DNA of 64,000 nt, from the NCBI GenBank assembly GCA_008360975.2, contig CM039188.1, positions 29,415,944 through 29,479,943 of the forward strand, in the 5' to 3' direction. Under the pieces are notes generated by a model that searched no databases, was not told the origin of the DNA, and was given only the letters and a program-made list of their open reading frames with translations. The stretch comes from Lichenostomus cassidix. Taxonomy: Eukaryota; Chordata; Aves; Passeriformes; Meliphagidae. This document shows, piece after piece, positions 26,446-37,699 of the stretch. The stretch's first letter is position 1; every line of letters begins with the position of its first letter. A program made the translations under genes and the position numbers.

Positions 26446-29400
26446 TCAAACAACATTAACTACTTGTTGGATAATAGCTGGGGATAATGGCGCATACAGC
26501 GTCGAGTGGGTTGCCCCTCTCCCATAAATAATTTGGAGAAGAGAGCCTATGAAACTCCAGTGAGAGGGGTTTTGCAAGGAAGTGGGGGAAATAATACTGC
26601 TGAGCTATGGATTCCCTTCTCTCCTCCCCTTGCCATCATGAAAGCCTGATGGCTTTCAGTCATTTGCAGAGGTAGGAATGTGTGTGTGCGCATGTGTGTG
26701 TGTGCATGGGCTCAGCGATGAGGAACAGCCTCCAGAAGGGGAAAAAGACTATCAGGTGCTTTGCCTGTAGGTGCAGACAGGTATGTAGTGAAAATACAAA
26801 ATTTATACTGTTGGCTTGCTTTGTGTCCAGTTTCAGTCATATTGCCCACTGCAATGGCCATGAAAATGAAATTTTTTGTCAACTCTGGCATGCGAAAGAG
26901 CTCAGCCTGTGCAAGTGCAATGGGTAGCCATCTTAAATTCCTTAGTGCAGCAACTCAGGTGGGAATTGCACAGGCAGTTTTGGTCATTTTTCTTCATCAG
27001 AAGGTCACATATCCCATACAGGTGTGGCATACTGTTTGAAGGCAAAATGACTTTTGCATGTATCCCGTTCACCTTTTGGGATGTAATTTAAGAAGGGACC
27101 TTTTGTTAGGAACAGCGCATATTTGGGCACAAAGGAGGAAGCAGCCTGACAAAGTGAACAAAGCAGAGACATTTTCTCTCTCTCCTGAATGTAAAAACAG
27201 GGAATGTGCAAAGCACAAGCATGCTTCATAAATTCCAGCTGCTGTCACTCAGCAGTGGAGAGGAATACAGGGGAATATCTGTTACTAACAGGCACCACAA
27301 CGGTGGGGTTTTGTCCCCCCCTTCCTGCAGTCCAAGGCAGATTTGTGTTTAACCCTACTTGCTGTGAAAAGCCAATGGCCAAACTAATTTTGACTGCTCT
27401 GGGAATAAAATGTGAATCTGCAGTAAACAGCCTCAAAGCATGCTGGTGGGAGGAAATTCTCCAATGCTCTGCTTCTGCAAGATGGAAGCCTGGAGAGATC
27501 CACAAAATCAAGGTACATGTACCCAGCTAGTGCCTCGAGATCCAGAGGATCTACACCAACCTCCAAGGGCAGATGATACTGTCTTCATGCTGCAGATTTC
27601 TCATTCCCTGTTTTGCTGAAGTGAAAATATTTATCCCCAGAAATTTGGTTGTAGGATTGAGGCACTGAGTGTTATAATCACAGTCTAATCAACAATGTCA
27701 TTCCTACTCTGCAAAACCTTCATCCAAATGAATTACTTCTCTATTTTTGCAGTCAAATCCTCTGAAAGACTTTTTCTCTTATCTTTCTAGAACGGGAGAT
27801 TTCAAGCCATTTTAAGTGTGCTACTAAGATACACAAAATATATTGCACATATGGCACAAAAATGGGGCAAAAGGAAGCTACTACTCCCCCTGAGCAGTTA
27901 GAAAATACACTGAGGTTCAGCAGAAAGCAAAACACGGCATTTGGGTTTTCCTTGCCAGGGAGGAGAAAGTTGCAGCTAACACAGAGGGCAGATGTAATTT
28001 TCCGTGAGCTGTGTTTTACAATTCCTTAAGGCTCTTTATTATTGTTTTTTAGTTAATATGAACCCCTCCACTGACTGCAGTTGGAGTTTCATGTGTGAGA
28101 AAACAGCAGGATGAGCTAACAGCAGAAAATTTGACAAACTGGCTTGAAAAAGCTTTCGTTGAGCTTTGCAGCACATGCCTTTCTATGTGTCTCACAAAAC
28201 TACTCCTTAAGTGAGGAGGAATTATTCCTTGCTCTTCCCTATGTGCTTTCCTAGGCATGAAGAAAGGGGTGAGGACAATACCCTCTGTGTTTGGATCTGG
28301 GGAAAGGGCTAGTTAGAAAATATGCTAGTCATATTCAAAATATGACATTTTGAATAAAAGAATAAACTGTGGTTTTTTGGAATGTTTGCATAATTCTGAG
28401 ACTGATGGTTAGAGAATATTTCTTCAATTTTTAATCTTTCCAGGACAGGAACTTCTCTTGCATTTAATGACTGCACAACAGCTAACACAAGAGATTGCCT
28501 GGTTTCAGGTGAAGAAAAAAATCTATTGCTAATGAATAGGAAAAATAATACAACATTCATAGCTCTGAAGCCAGAAGAAAAAAACACACAAAATAAGATT
28601 TTACGTGGTCACAGAAAAAAAATTTGGAACTTTACTGAAAGAACGATTAACCAAAAAAAAAAAACCCACTCAATATTTATAAAGCATTTTAAGTGTTTTC
28701 TAAGGGGAGATGATATGCAACCAAAATGTGCCACAGAGAGATTCTATATATGTTTAAAGACAAACCATAAATTAAAATTTTTTAAACTGGTGAAAACCAA
28801 AATTTTGTCCATTGTTATTACATATTGTCATTTCCATGAAGCAAACATTTTTGTCACTGTTTAGCACATCACAAATAGCAACCCCTGTTAGATTGGGATG
28901 CTCAGTCTGGAAGTTTATTTATTGGAGGCACTTTGCTAAAACAAAATCTGAGTGAAGGTCTGATGATTTCAACATTGGATTAAATCAACCATTGGCTCCC
29001 AAAGAAGTGGAAAGGCAAACTCTGTCTCAGTTAAATACATGAAAGCATATTGCCATATTGTTCCGCAATGGATTTGTGATTCATCATGCCCTTTCTTTCT
29101 GGAGTTGAGAGAAAGAAGGTTTTAGTTCACACTGACTTAAAGCCCTAGAGTCAAAAATGTTAATGAACATGCACACAAGTTTTGCTTACAAAGTTGTGTT
29201 GTGTTAGGTGGTTTGAAATTAAACTAAATCTCTACCCAGATTAATATGGTAAGTGTGAGCTTGCTCAAAACATAACACAGATTCATTTAATTCGTAACAA
29301 AGGGTTCACATTAGCTCTGGCTGGTTTTTGTTTTCTTTGAAAAAAATGCAGTTTTAGCAATACTGAAGTGCTTTCTAAATTCATTGTAGCTTTGCCAAAT

Positions 29401-30039
29401 TGTCTGGAACAAAACCATGATGTTGAAAATGCTGTAATGTTTTGTTTCATCATTTTCAAACCAGAATGCTTGAAATCTAAATGATTGTTTGTTTTGAAAT
29501 TTCCTTTAATACACTTAAAAAGTAAAGCTGCTTTAAAAACTTCTTAAATTTGGAAGAATTTGTTCAAAGTGAAACACTTTTTGATTCTGCAAAACTGTTG
29601 GCGAAATTGTTGGGGTTTTTTTTGAGAGATTTAATTCTTCTGGCTTTAATGAGAATTGAATTCTCCATTTAGAGCAGAAAAGGTGTGTTTCTTGCTAGGA
29701 TTAGTATAAAAAGCCCTAATAAAGATAAGCTGTTTCCTAGGAACAACTGTCAGCAAGTCCAAATAAAGACAATGTAAGACCCTAGGATTCATCTTGACCT
29801 GCAAATCTACATGAAAACTGTCCTCCATGGAATTTTAACTTACATTTTTTATAGCTGTCTTTTCCTTCACAAGGACTGGGCTACATGAAATTAATTTTTT
29901 GTTTTGTTTCGTTTTGTTTTAAAGGACTGGATTGAATTCAAAAATTCATCCTTAAATCCAGATTTTGAATCTTTAAAGTCTGAATTCAGAGATAGATATT
30001 ATTCCCATTAACTACAACCTTCCCTGGTTATTCAAGCCC
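26446..30039. other. Unique non-coding sequence with short simple repeats
   Basis: No gene recognised. An impure (TG)n tract lies at about 26679-26705. A stop-poor GC-richer patch at 26680-27570 opens overlapping 60 to 108 codon frames on both strands without domain features. 28520-28860 is A-rich, and a (GTTTT)n-like tract lies at about 29900-29922. Confidence 0.55.
26679..26705. repeat. Impure (TG)n microsatellite
   Basis: Two TG blocks are separated by CGCA. The tract is short and interrupted, so it is probably only weakly variable. Confidence 0.85.
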
Positions 30040-30210
30040 CATTTTCCTCCCCCCTCCTCTGTCAGTATAACATTACCAGAGTTTTTATAAGCCCCGGGTT
30101 CCTCCTCTTCTTTATCATGCTGTGCTTTCCCTCTTCATTTACTGCTTGGCACCATTTCTTTTCCTATGAGGGCATGTATTCATCTCCCTCTCCATCTTTG
30201 TTCTCCATTT
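30040..30210. repeat. Pyrimidine-rich stretch
   Basis: The plus strand is strongly biased to C and T (TTTTCCTCCCCCCTCCTCTG and onward), interrupted by ordinary sequence. No gene or element is recognised in it. Confidence 0.5.
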
Positions 30211-30577
30211 GGGGTCTTATTGGACCTAACAATGCCACTCCATAAGCATGGTAAGATGCACACCTTAGTACAGCACTCTTACTTTCAGGTAATGGAATCT
30301 CTTAATTATTCTTTCATCTTTTCACAGAAATGAAAAGGTATTTATAAGGCATTCGAGTGGTCTGCCCATCTTTTATGTATCCCACCAATTTATCAGCCTA
30401 ACCACAGAGGGATTGACAATTATAAATCTGTTATCTGTTCTATAAAGGGAGGGAATGGGACTAAAAGCTGGGAAAAGAGAACAAGGCGAGGCAAGGTTTT
30501 GAAGACTAAAGTGAAAATGTCTGAAGAATACAGAGACCAGGGCTGTATTTACAATCTCAGCAAAAATAAGAGGCATT

Positions 30578-30717
30578 CAGCCAGATCTTTGGCTGATGTA
30601 AATCTGCACAATGTACAAAAATCATTAACACAGGGAAGGAGCTGGCCAAATGCCTTCTGCTTGAGGCATAATATTCATGATTTAGCAATCTGTGCTCTGA
30701 GTGATGGATCTGGGCTG
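30578..30717. repeat. Palindromic MITE-like element with terminal inverted repeats
   Basis: CAGCCAGATC (30578-30587) is mirrored by GATCTGGGCTG (30707-30717), a near-perfect terminal inverted repeat spaced to give a 140-bp element. Inside the left end, 'TTTGGCTGATGTAAATCTGC' resembles the 'tcagctggtgtaaatcagc' block of sauropsid palindromic repeats. It has no coding capacity. Mobilisation by a DNA transposase elsewhere in the genome is inference from the structure. Confidence 0.6.
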
Positions 30718-30739
30718 ATATTCACCAGGTGAAAATCCA

Positions 30740-33700
30740 AGCCCTCATCTTAAGATCAAGATGGCTATTGCATACCTTAAGTAAATTCTGAGCAGTTGTT
30801 GCTTGGAAAAAAATCCCCAACCAGTTGTTGTTTGTTATTATTTCACTTTTGCCTCAAATTGAAATGTATAAACTGCCTGCTTTTCCTGGGCTCAGCTTTC
30901 AGAGAGCTCACTGTACTAGTTATCTATTGCCTTCTTGAATTGCTGTTTGATATTTTATTGGCCACCCAGAAGGGTAATAGAGCAAATAACATGCTGATGT
31001 TAAAACACAGCTCGGGAAGAACATTTTGGTGCGTGTATGTGTCTGGGGGTGCACATGTGTGCTTGTTTACAGGAAAACCTTTGCAGGGAGAATGTTAAGC
31101 ACAACTGGACCTGAAAGGTTTCATTGTTTTCTTCCACAGTCTGTATTCATCCTGAATTAGACCAAAGCAAAAATCTCCTGCTTGGAAAAAAGCTGCTAAA
31201 ATTTTGTTTCAGAAGCTCAAATGCTCGTATTTTCAAAGAGCCCAATCTCCCTGCATCTTTCAGATATTCAGCAAAAAGTGACACTAATGTCACCTGGTCC
31301 AAGTAACATCAGGTTTCAGCCTGGATCCTACCTGTAACCAGGTCTGAATTGGCAGGAAAGCTGGAAGAAAAACTGTCTCCAGGTGAAGCTCTTAGCATTT
31401 CTTGGGTCCTGGAGCTGTAAAAAAAAAAAAAAAAATAAAAAAAATAAAAGTAATAATAAAAAAAATTCTGCTGGTGACCAGGGCATGAAAAATTCTGCCT
31501 TGGTTTAAATAATATTTCTTTGGACATAACTGGCACTGTGAATGTCACAATTTCAATTAAATGTCACCATTTCTTCTGTAACTCTGTGTCATCAGATGGT
31601 TTCTGACCAGCCTTTCTTACAGCCAAACTCCACATCTGACAAGCTCTGGCTGTTTTTCACAGCATATACTAAGTTTCTTTGCCCTTACAAAGAGATACGG
31701 CATCATCCTCAAATATGTTTTACTTAGAAATATTTCCAACAAAACATCATGGTCTAGCAATGGTTTAATTTTCACTCAGATTTGTATATAACTTCAGATA
31801 TCAAAAAACCTCCACAAATTTTAGCATATGTAGTCAAGTGTTAAGTGTGCATAGGAGGCATATGAAAGCATTCTGGTTTCATTTGAAATTTGCTCTGTTC
31901 AGGATCATCCAGACTTTAAAATCTGGGATCACTTTGGGTGTTCCTCAGCTGAACCAGAGCCATGGGGAGCACAAAATAGTAGAGGCTGCTAATATAGAGC
32001 TTGTGAATATTCAGTGCCCTTTAGCCTGTGTCACTGGATTTAAAGGCAGTTTGTAAATCAACTTCCCATTCTGTGACTTCCATTGCTGAGTCCAGAAGTT
32101 TAGACCAGGCAAAACTTCCAAAAACAACAGATACCAGTGACTTTGTCTTGATATTTCAATGCTAAATAAGAGATGAGAATTAAATCTAAATGATTAAAAT
32201 TTTTTTTGCAGTGTATCTCATTGTACAGGCTGTGAAAGAAGGGGAGCAAGGGAGGCAAAATCAGACATTCAATGTATCAAATGTAATAAATCCTCTGAGG
32301 CTAATCAGCCTGCCTTCCCCCACTAACCTCAGCCCCACGCTATGCCAAATAGTGAAAGCAGATGTCTCATGAACAGGTAAAAAACAATCTGAATTCCCAT
32401 TCCCCACAACTGAAACAAATGTTGGGTTTGGGGTTTTGATTTGGGAAGCTTCCAAACTGAACTGCATGAGACATTTCATCCAAAGGCCTTCAAAGAAACA
32501 GCCCAAAAAGAGGAATTCAATTTAGCTGGCACAAGGAGAGAAGATCTATTGTAATATGGAAGAAATTCAAATGCTATAGGAGAGCCAAATGACATTTCAA
32601 ATTTCTGTGATTTATCTTGCCTTGCTTACCTATGTTTCTACAAAATAGCAAGCTAACAAACCCAGTTATAATGCTTAATACACAGAAATACTCCCATTTC
32701 CTTGTCTCTTTTACCCTCTAATTTTCTTTAAGGAATTGCAACCAAAAATGCTCCATCTTTGGTCTTAGAAAACAAAGCCTTTCCACTAGAGTATGCTATG
32801 ATCTTCAAATTATTGCTCTTGGCATCAACCCGTGCATGAAGAACGTATTTCTAAGGTGCTTCACTCCTTGAGAGAATGTAAATGAAATAGGAAAGATGTT
32901 ACATTGGAATAGCTGAGGCAAGAATTCCTCAGGTCGATATGTGTGTATTGCAGGTTTATTTTCCTGACTAAATACTTCAGGAGCCTACCAACACGATTTC
33001 CATCCATCACAGAGAATGGCTGGGGTAACACACCATCATTCCTTGTGCTCTGACTTGCAGCCTGGTGAGCTGGATTGAGACAAGCCAAAATCTGCAGGCA
33101 GGAGCTGACACTATCAATAGCCTCGTGCCTGCTTATACCTGCAGTGAAACTGGAGTTGTGCTTTCTGTGCAGCCCTTAGCAGCCTCTGCTCTCCAAACCA
33201 GAGCTTGGGGCTGTGCTTGGCTCCTTTCCTGGCTCTCCACACGTGTGGGTGACCCCTTTTCCTCTGGGCAGAACAAGGGCAATATGTGTGTGAACTGCTG
33301 CTCGTGTCTCTCTTCTGGGGACATCTGGAAGAGCAAAATCACCAGCTGAGGCCACTTTTCTCTGTTTGAATTTTACAACTCTTAAAGACGCTTTTGGATC
33401 ACAATAATACTTCCAGGTAAATAATGTATTAAACGTGTGAGCAGTGTGGCTGGACAAAGCTCAAGGTGATGGTTGTACCATTTCCAGCCCTTTGCAGGAC
33501 TGTGGAGCCTCAACACTGTACTAATAGAGTTTTGCAAAGGTTTTGGAGGTTATTTCAGAAAATGGCTGAGGAGGATGCCTTTTTTTCCTTCCTTTTTCCT
33601 TCTAATACTTGTACCACTGAAACAGCCCTCATTGCTCGAGCTGGTCTCATATCTGCATCTGTACAATTGTCTCTACATTGCCTTCTGTTGTTTGGGGATC

Positions 33701-35200
33701 TGCAGGGGAGATAACTAGCAGGAAAGGAATCTGATCTCAGTGGGTCTTTGTGAGAGTTTTGATGCAACCTTTAGCTAATTAGTTTCATTTAATACAAATT
33801 CTCATGGCTGAAGTTCTCAAGAGACAGGAGGACTGTTCTATGAAAGGAAGAACTCTTATCCTTAGCAATACTTTTGTATGCACTACCTTCTTGGGGGAAA
33901 AGGGGTAAGAGGTAGGCTTTGAAAAGCCACTCTAGCCAGAACAGAGTTGGAGGCTTGGGTTTTGTACAGTCACTCCTGTGTGATATAAGAAAGTAGTTTC
34001 TAAAACATGTACCCATAAAATTCGCATTGATTTGCAGAACAAAATTAAATTTCCCAAATAGCTGTAAAGACTCCGCCTAGTTAAACTGATGCTGCATTGT
34101 AACAAACTTTCAAAGTCTTAATGAGCAAAACATCACTATGAAATGTTTTTCTGTCTGTCATGGCTTCCCTTGCCCTTGCAGTCAAGAAATGGGTCCAGAA
34201 ATGGAGGTGAGACTTGATCTGAAGCCCTGAGTAGTCTGCAACAGTCACAGGGAGCTCAGGGGTGTTTCTGTAGGTGTCTGTTGCTCAGCCTGGGATCCTC
34301 TGTGTTAGGATTCAGGAGAGCCCTGCAAGGACATGTTTATGTAGTATAGGTAAAGGGAAAACAGAGAACCACATTCCTGTCTGATGCTCAGAATATAAAT
34401 CTGTCAGAGGAGCCTTCGGAAGAGATTTTGGCCGGGGAGTAATGAAGTGAAGGAACTGTAGGTGAGTACAGATGACTTAGTAAACTCACATAATGGCTGA
34501 TTGGGGAATTAGCAGCACTGGGGAAATTTGGAGTGAAACAGAGCCTGAACTTTCTCTGTGACTGTGCCACTCAAGTTCGCTGAACACTCGAATTTCCTTA
34601 GAATTAATGGAGATACTTTAGAGAAAATCAAGTCTTGTTTTTTGACATTTTTTTCCGTCACTTGCAAAGCTCCTTCCCTCTTGCTTCCCCCTGATTTTGG
34701 GTGAACTGGGAGTTGTGCTGGATGAGAGTTTGCACATTGCCCCAAATGCCACTGTGATGGGGTGGGAAAGGGCTAAAAAACCAGCCAGGCCCTTTCTACT
34801 GAAATTCAGTCTTAAAGGGCAAGCAATGCTCAACAAAACCTGTGTCAGTTTGGAAACCCAGAACTTAAAACACAGGAACATGTTCTTTTTCTACTGCAAG
34901 TTCCCCATTCCAGAGGAGATCTGAGATTTAATAGATTTAAACTAAAGCTGGATTTATTTAGCTAAAAAGGAACCCAATTCGTTTCTGGTTGAGATGATAA
35001 CCTTTATGACCTTAAAATAAATGGAAAAAAGGTGGCAAAGATGTTATTCTACTTCATAAAGCCTGAGTATCCTAGGCTGATATACAGAGGAGCACAGAGG
35101 AAAATATTCTGCCTTTTGTACTGCATTGTTCAAAGGTTTTCAAATAATCAAACACAATCAAAACATTAACAATGTCATTCTGAAAATTAACACCGTGATA
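30740..35200. other. Unique non-coding sequence
   Basis: No gene or family repeat is recognised. An A-rich tract lies at 31419-31466. The GC-richer patch 33060-33460 has overlapping 69 to 94 codon frames on both strands, which is a base-composition effect. The region around 34560-34880 similarly opens short frames on the minus strand. Confidence 0.55.
31419..31466. repeat. A-rich tract with 17-A run
   Basis: A17 at 31419-31435 is followed by A-rich sequence with scattered T to about 31466. It could be the tail of an old retrocopy on the plus strand, but the roughly 140 bases upstream match nothing I recognise. Confidence 0.9.
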
Positions 35201-35207
35201 TAATTTT

Positions 35208-35382
35208 CTTTTTGAGTGTCTATTCCTCTTCTTTCCCACCACTTTTTTTCATCTAATCTCCATATCTTTTCATTGCTCTTTCCCTGTATTTTCACTCACT
35301 TCCTTAATCCTATGCCCACTGAGTCCCTCTGTTCATTTTCCTGCTCCTTTAGTCTTATTAATTCTCCCCACCCAACTGTTGC
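35208..35382. repeat. Polypyrimidine-biased tract
   Basis: About 175 bases of strongly C/T-biased plus-strand sequence lacking a clear repeating unit. It could be an eroded microsatellite or a branch-point and polypyrimidine region of an unseen intron end, but no following exon was found. Confidence 0.45.
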
Positions 35383-35770
35383 CTGGGTTAACTATTCTGG
35401 TTAAGCAATAGGATTGGAAAAGCCAGCACTTATTTTGAGAAGACCTTATGGGGAAAGAGGATTCATACTGCAATCTCAGGTGAGGGTCTAAACATTTCCC
35501 AAATTCTCTGACCCCTAAATATGAATATCATTTGACTTTGAATAATGAGCTATTCGTTCATCTCTATATAAAACTTCATGTATCCTGACAGTTCCCTATT
35601 GCCTTCCTGTCTGAAGTGGCTCAGGAGTATAAATTATTCTAGTGAAGGTTGGCAGTAATTTATGCTCAATAAATTGACTATAGATCTGCTTGTTTCAGTA
35701 GGTAGCATGGGAAGGACTTATACATTTTGCTAAATTCCCTCATTTGTTCTCGGACAGACTACTCGCCGTC

Positions 35771-35885
35771 CTGGGGCTGATCATGAGTCCCAAAACTCTG
35801 TGATAGGCAGGAACTCTTATGCCTTCAGTAAAACTACTCCTGTGAGTAGCAAGTTACTGGTGTAAGGAAGAGGGATCTAGGCTGG
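35771..35885. repeat. Palindromic MITE-like element
   Basis: The left end 'CTGGGGCTGATCATGAGTCC' (35771) and right end 'GTAAGGAAGAGGGATCTAGG' (35862) follow the pattern 'gggcctgatcctgcag...' and '...gtaagggttgcaggatctggccc'. The interior 'ACTACTCCTGTGAGTAG' (35832) is itself a small inverted repeat and matches the 'agtagtcccattgacttcaatgggactact' core with a deletion. It is non-coding and old. Confidence 0.6.
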
Positions 35886-36693
35886 CTATTGGAAAGTCAC
35901 TGGCACTACAATGTAGAAATTGGAGGTCATATTTTGCAATATATGTAAAGGGCAACTGATGAAACAGCAAAGGCTGTTGTTAAAAAAAATCCCCCTCACT
36001 TTAACAGGCAGAAATTTATTGTTTCTCTTTCGACTGATTTTTCCCACAAGAGCAAGAAACTGGCCATGTACTCCTTTGGTTTTCTTTTTTCCCTTTCTTT
36101 CCATACTTTAAAAAATGTGGACTAGTTCCTTTGTAGGACTTCTGCAGAAAAGGGTGATACAATCCTTTGGTCCAAGATGCAAAAAGCAGAAAGTAATTCA
36201 TCACCTTTCAAGTACAATTTATTATGGGTCAGGGAGAAAGGTTTCACTCGTGATCATTAGGTTTCAGCAGTGCAGATGCTGGACATGATGAACCAATGAG
36301 GCTTATCAGGTGTGATAATCAAAACAGATTTTCTTTTGTATCTGCTGTCTCTCTCTCTTAGAAATATCTAAGTTTTGGACACTGACTACGATTTCATAGA
36401 TACAGACATAGTCCTTTATTGTTCTGTGAGGGAATTATCACCTGATATTTTAAATCAGGGTGATGGAAATGAATACCATGCCTGAAGTTTGATGCAAGTT
36501 TTGAACCTGCCTTCCTGGGCCCCGTGGGAGCAGCAAGGGCAGCTCCTCCTGCCTGGCACAGGCACAGGAACTGCTCTTCTCCTTCCACAAATGCCTAGAG
36601 CTGTAGCAGAGCAGTGAGTGGGGCAGGCACAGGCATTCCATGGCCCGTTGTGGTCAGGATGGTGACCTGGCATTAAGGATATGCGCAGAAACT

Positions 36694-36808
36694 TAGGGCC
36701 AGATCCTGCTGTGAGCACTGCCCAGGCAGATCCCTGTGCAGTCTCACTGTAGACAAAGTCTTTGTGTGGCTGCAGGGATCTGTCTGCAAGGAAAAATCTG
36801 GCTTAGGG
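36694..36808. repeat. Nested palindromic MITE-like element
   Basis: Three inverted-repeat pairs are nested around roughly the same centre. The outer pair is GCCAGAT (36698) with ATCTGGC (36796-36802). The middle pair is CAGATCCCTG (36727-36736) with CAGGGATCTG (36773-36782), 10 of 10. The inner pair is ACAAAG-T-CTTTGT (36753-36765). The left end CTTAGGGCCAGATCCTGC matches the terminal motif of the other palindromic elements here. The single-strand form could fold into a long imperfect hairpin. No open frame of note. Confidence 0.75.
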
Positions 36809-36886
36809 TAATCAACATAATTAAAGGGCCAGCCTTGCACTGCGGTGTTATTCTGGCTCCATGGAGTCACTGAAAATGTGTCTGAT

Positions 36887-36946
36887 GAATTCAGGGAATC
36901 CACAGTGAATTCAGGGAATCCACAGTGAATTCAGGGAATCCACAGT
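36887..36946. repeat. 20-bp tandem repeat, three perfect copies
   Basis: GAATTCAGGGAATCCACAGT is repeated exactly three times head to tail at 36887-36906, 36907-36926 and 36927-36946. Perfect identity implies recent expansion and possible copy-number variation. Each unit carries an EcoRI site. It starts about 80 bp from the end of the palindromic element at 36694-36808. Confidence 0.97.
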
Positions 36947-37384
36947 GCCACCTCTTCCATCTGTCCAGCTACCCACATAGCTCAGCTTTGCTTTGCAGTT
37001 TTATAAACTTTGCTATCAGCATTGCATATGAGTGCCTCACCCCTTACAGCTTCCCAGCATTGTGAGGTGATCACACACAGGAATGGGAAAGCAAAACACA
37101 ACACTGAGGGGATTTGCTGACAGTGTGTTTTCAATGCTTGTCAGTAATATAAACTGAGGCACCAACAGCTCCAGGTACCTCAACCAGCCCAAATCACTGT
37201 GGGGCAGTGATCAGAGGCAGAGACAGATTCTCTGACACCTCAGAGCTAAACTCTACAGATTGGTATTGAAACGTCTGAGTGTCCCCAAAGGCAAACTCTG
37301 CTGTACTAGATACCTCTGTGCATCTGTATCTCTAAGTCTGTTGAAAAATTTTCCACTGAGGATTGAGTTTACGTATCTATACGC

Positions 37385-37403
37385 ATATATATATATATAT
37401 ATA
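37385..37403. repeat. (AT)n microsatellite
   Basis: A pure 19-base AT dinucleotide run. Confidence 0.95.
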
Positions 37404-37607
37404 CCAGAAAGACACACATTTTATTCATATATTCAACCATACCCATACACTCTTATACAAAATTATCTGTATTTCACAAAGCTGCCTGTGGTTGCAATAA
37501 TTGAGGGTTCAGGAGTCGTTTTCTAGATGTTGGCAGATTTAGTCCTGGTCTTATGGGAAATCAAATAATTTGTTTGCAAAGCCTTATAGGACAACAAAAA
37601 TATTGGT

Positions 37608-37684
37608 CTCCTCTTCTCCTCTCCTCTCCTCTCCTCTCCTCTCCTCTCCTCTCCTCTCCTCTCCTCTCCTCTCCTCTCCTCTCC
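37608..37684. repeat. (CTCCT)n pentanucleotide microsatellite
   Basis: From 37616 to 37684 the plus strand is a perfect CTCCT array of almost 14 units, preceded by imperfect units from 37608. It is a pure polypyrimidine/polypurine tract with mirror-like symmetry, a sequence type able to form triplex (H-DNA) under suitable conditions. It is likely to vary in length between individuals. An open frame running through it (repeated Leu-Ser-Ser-Pro) is an artefact. Confidence 0.97.
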
Positions 37685-37699
37685 AACTGGACATCAACC

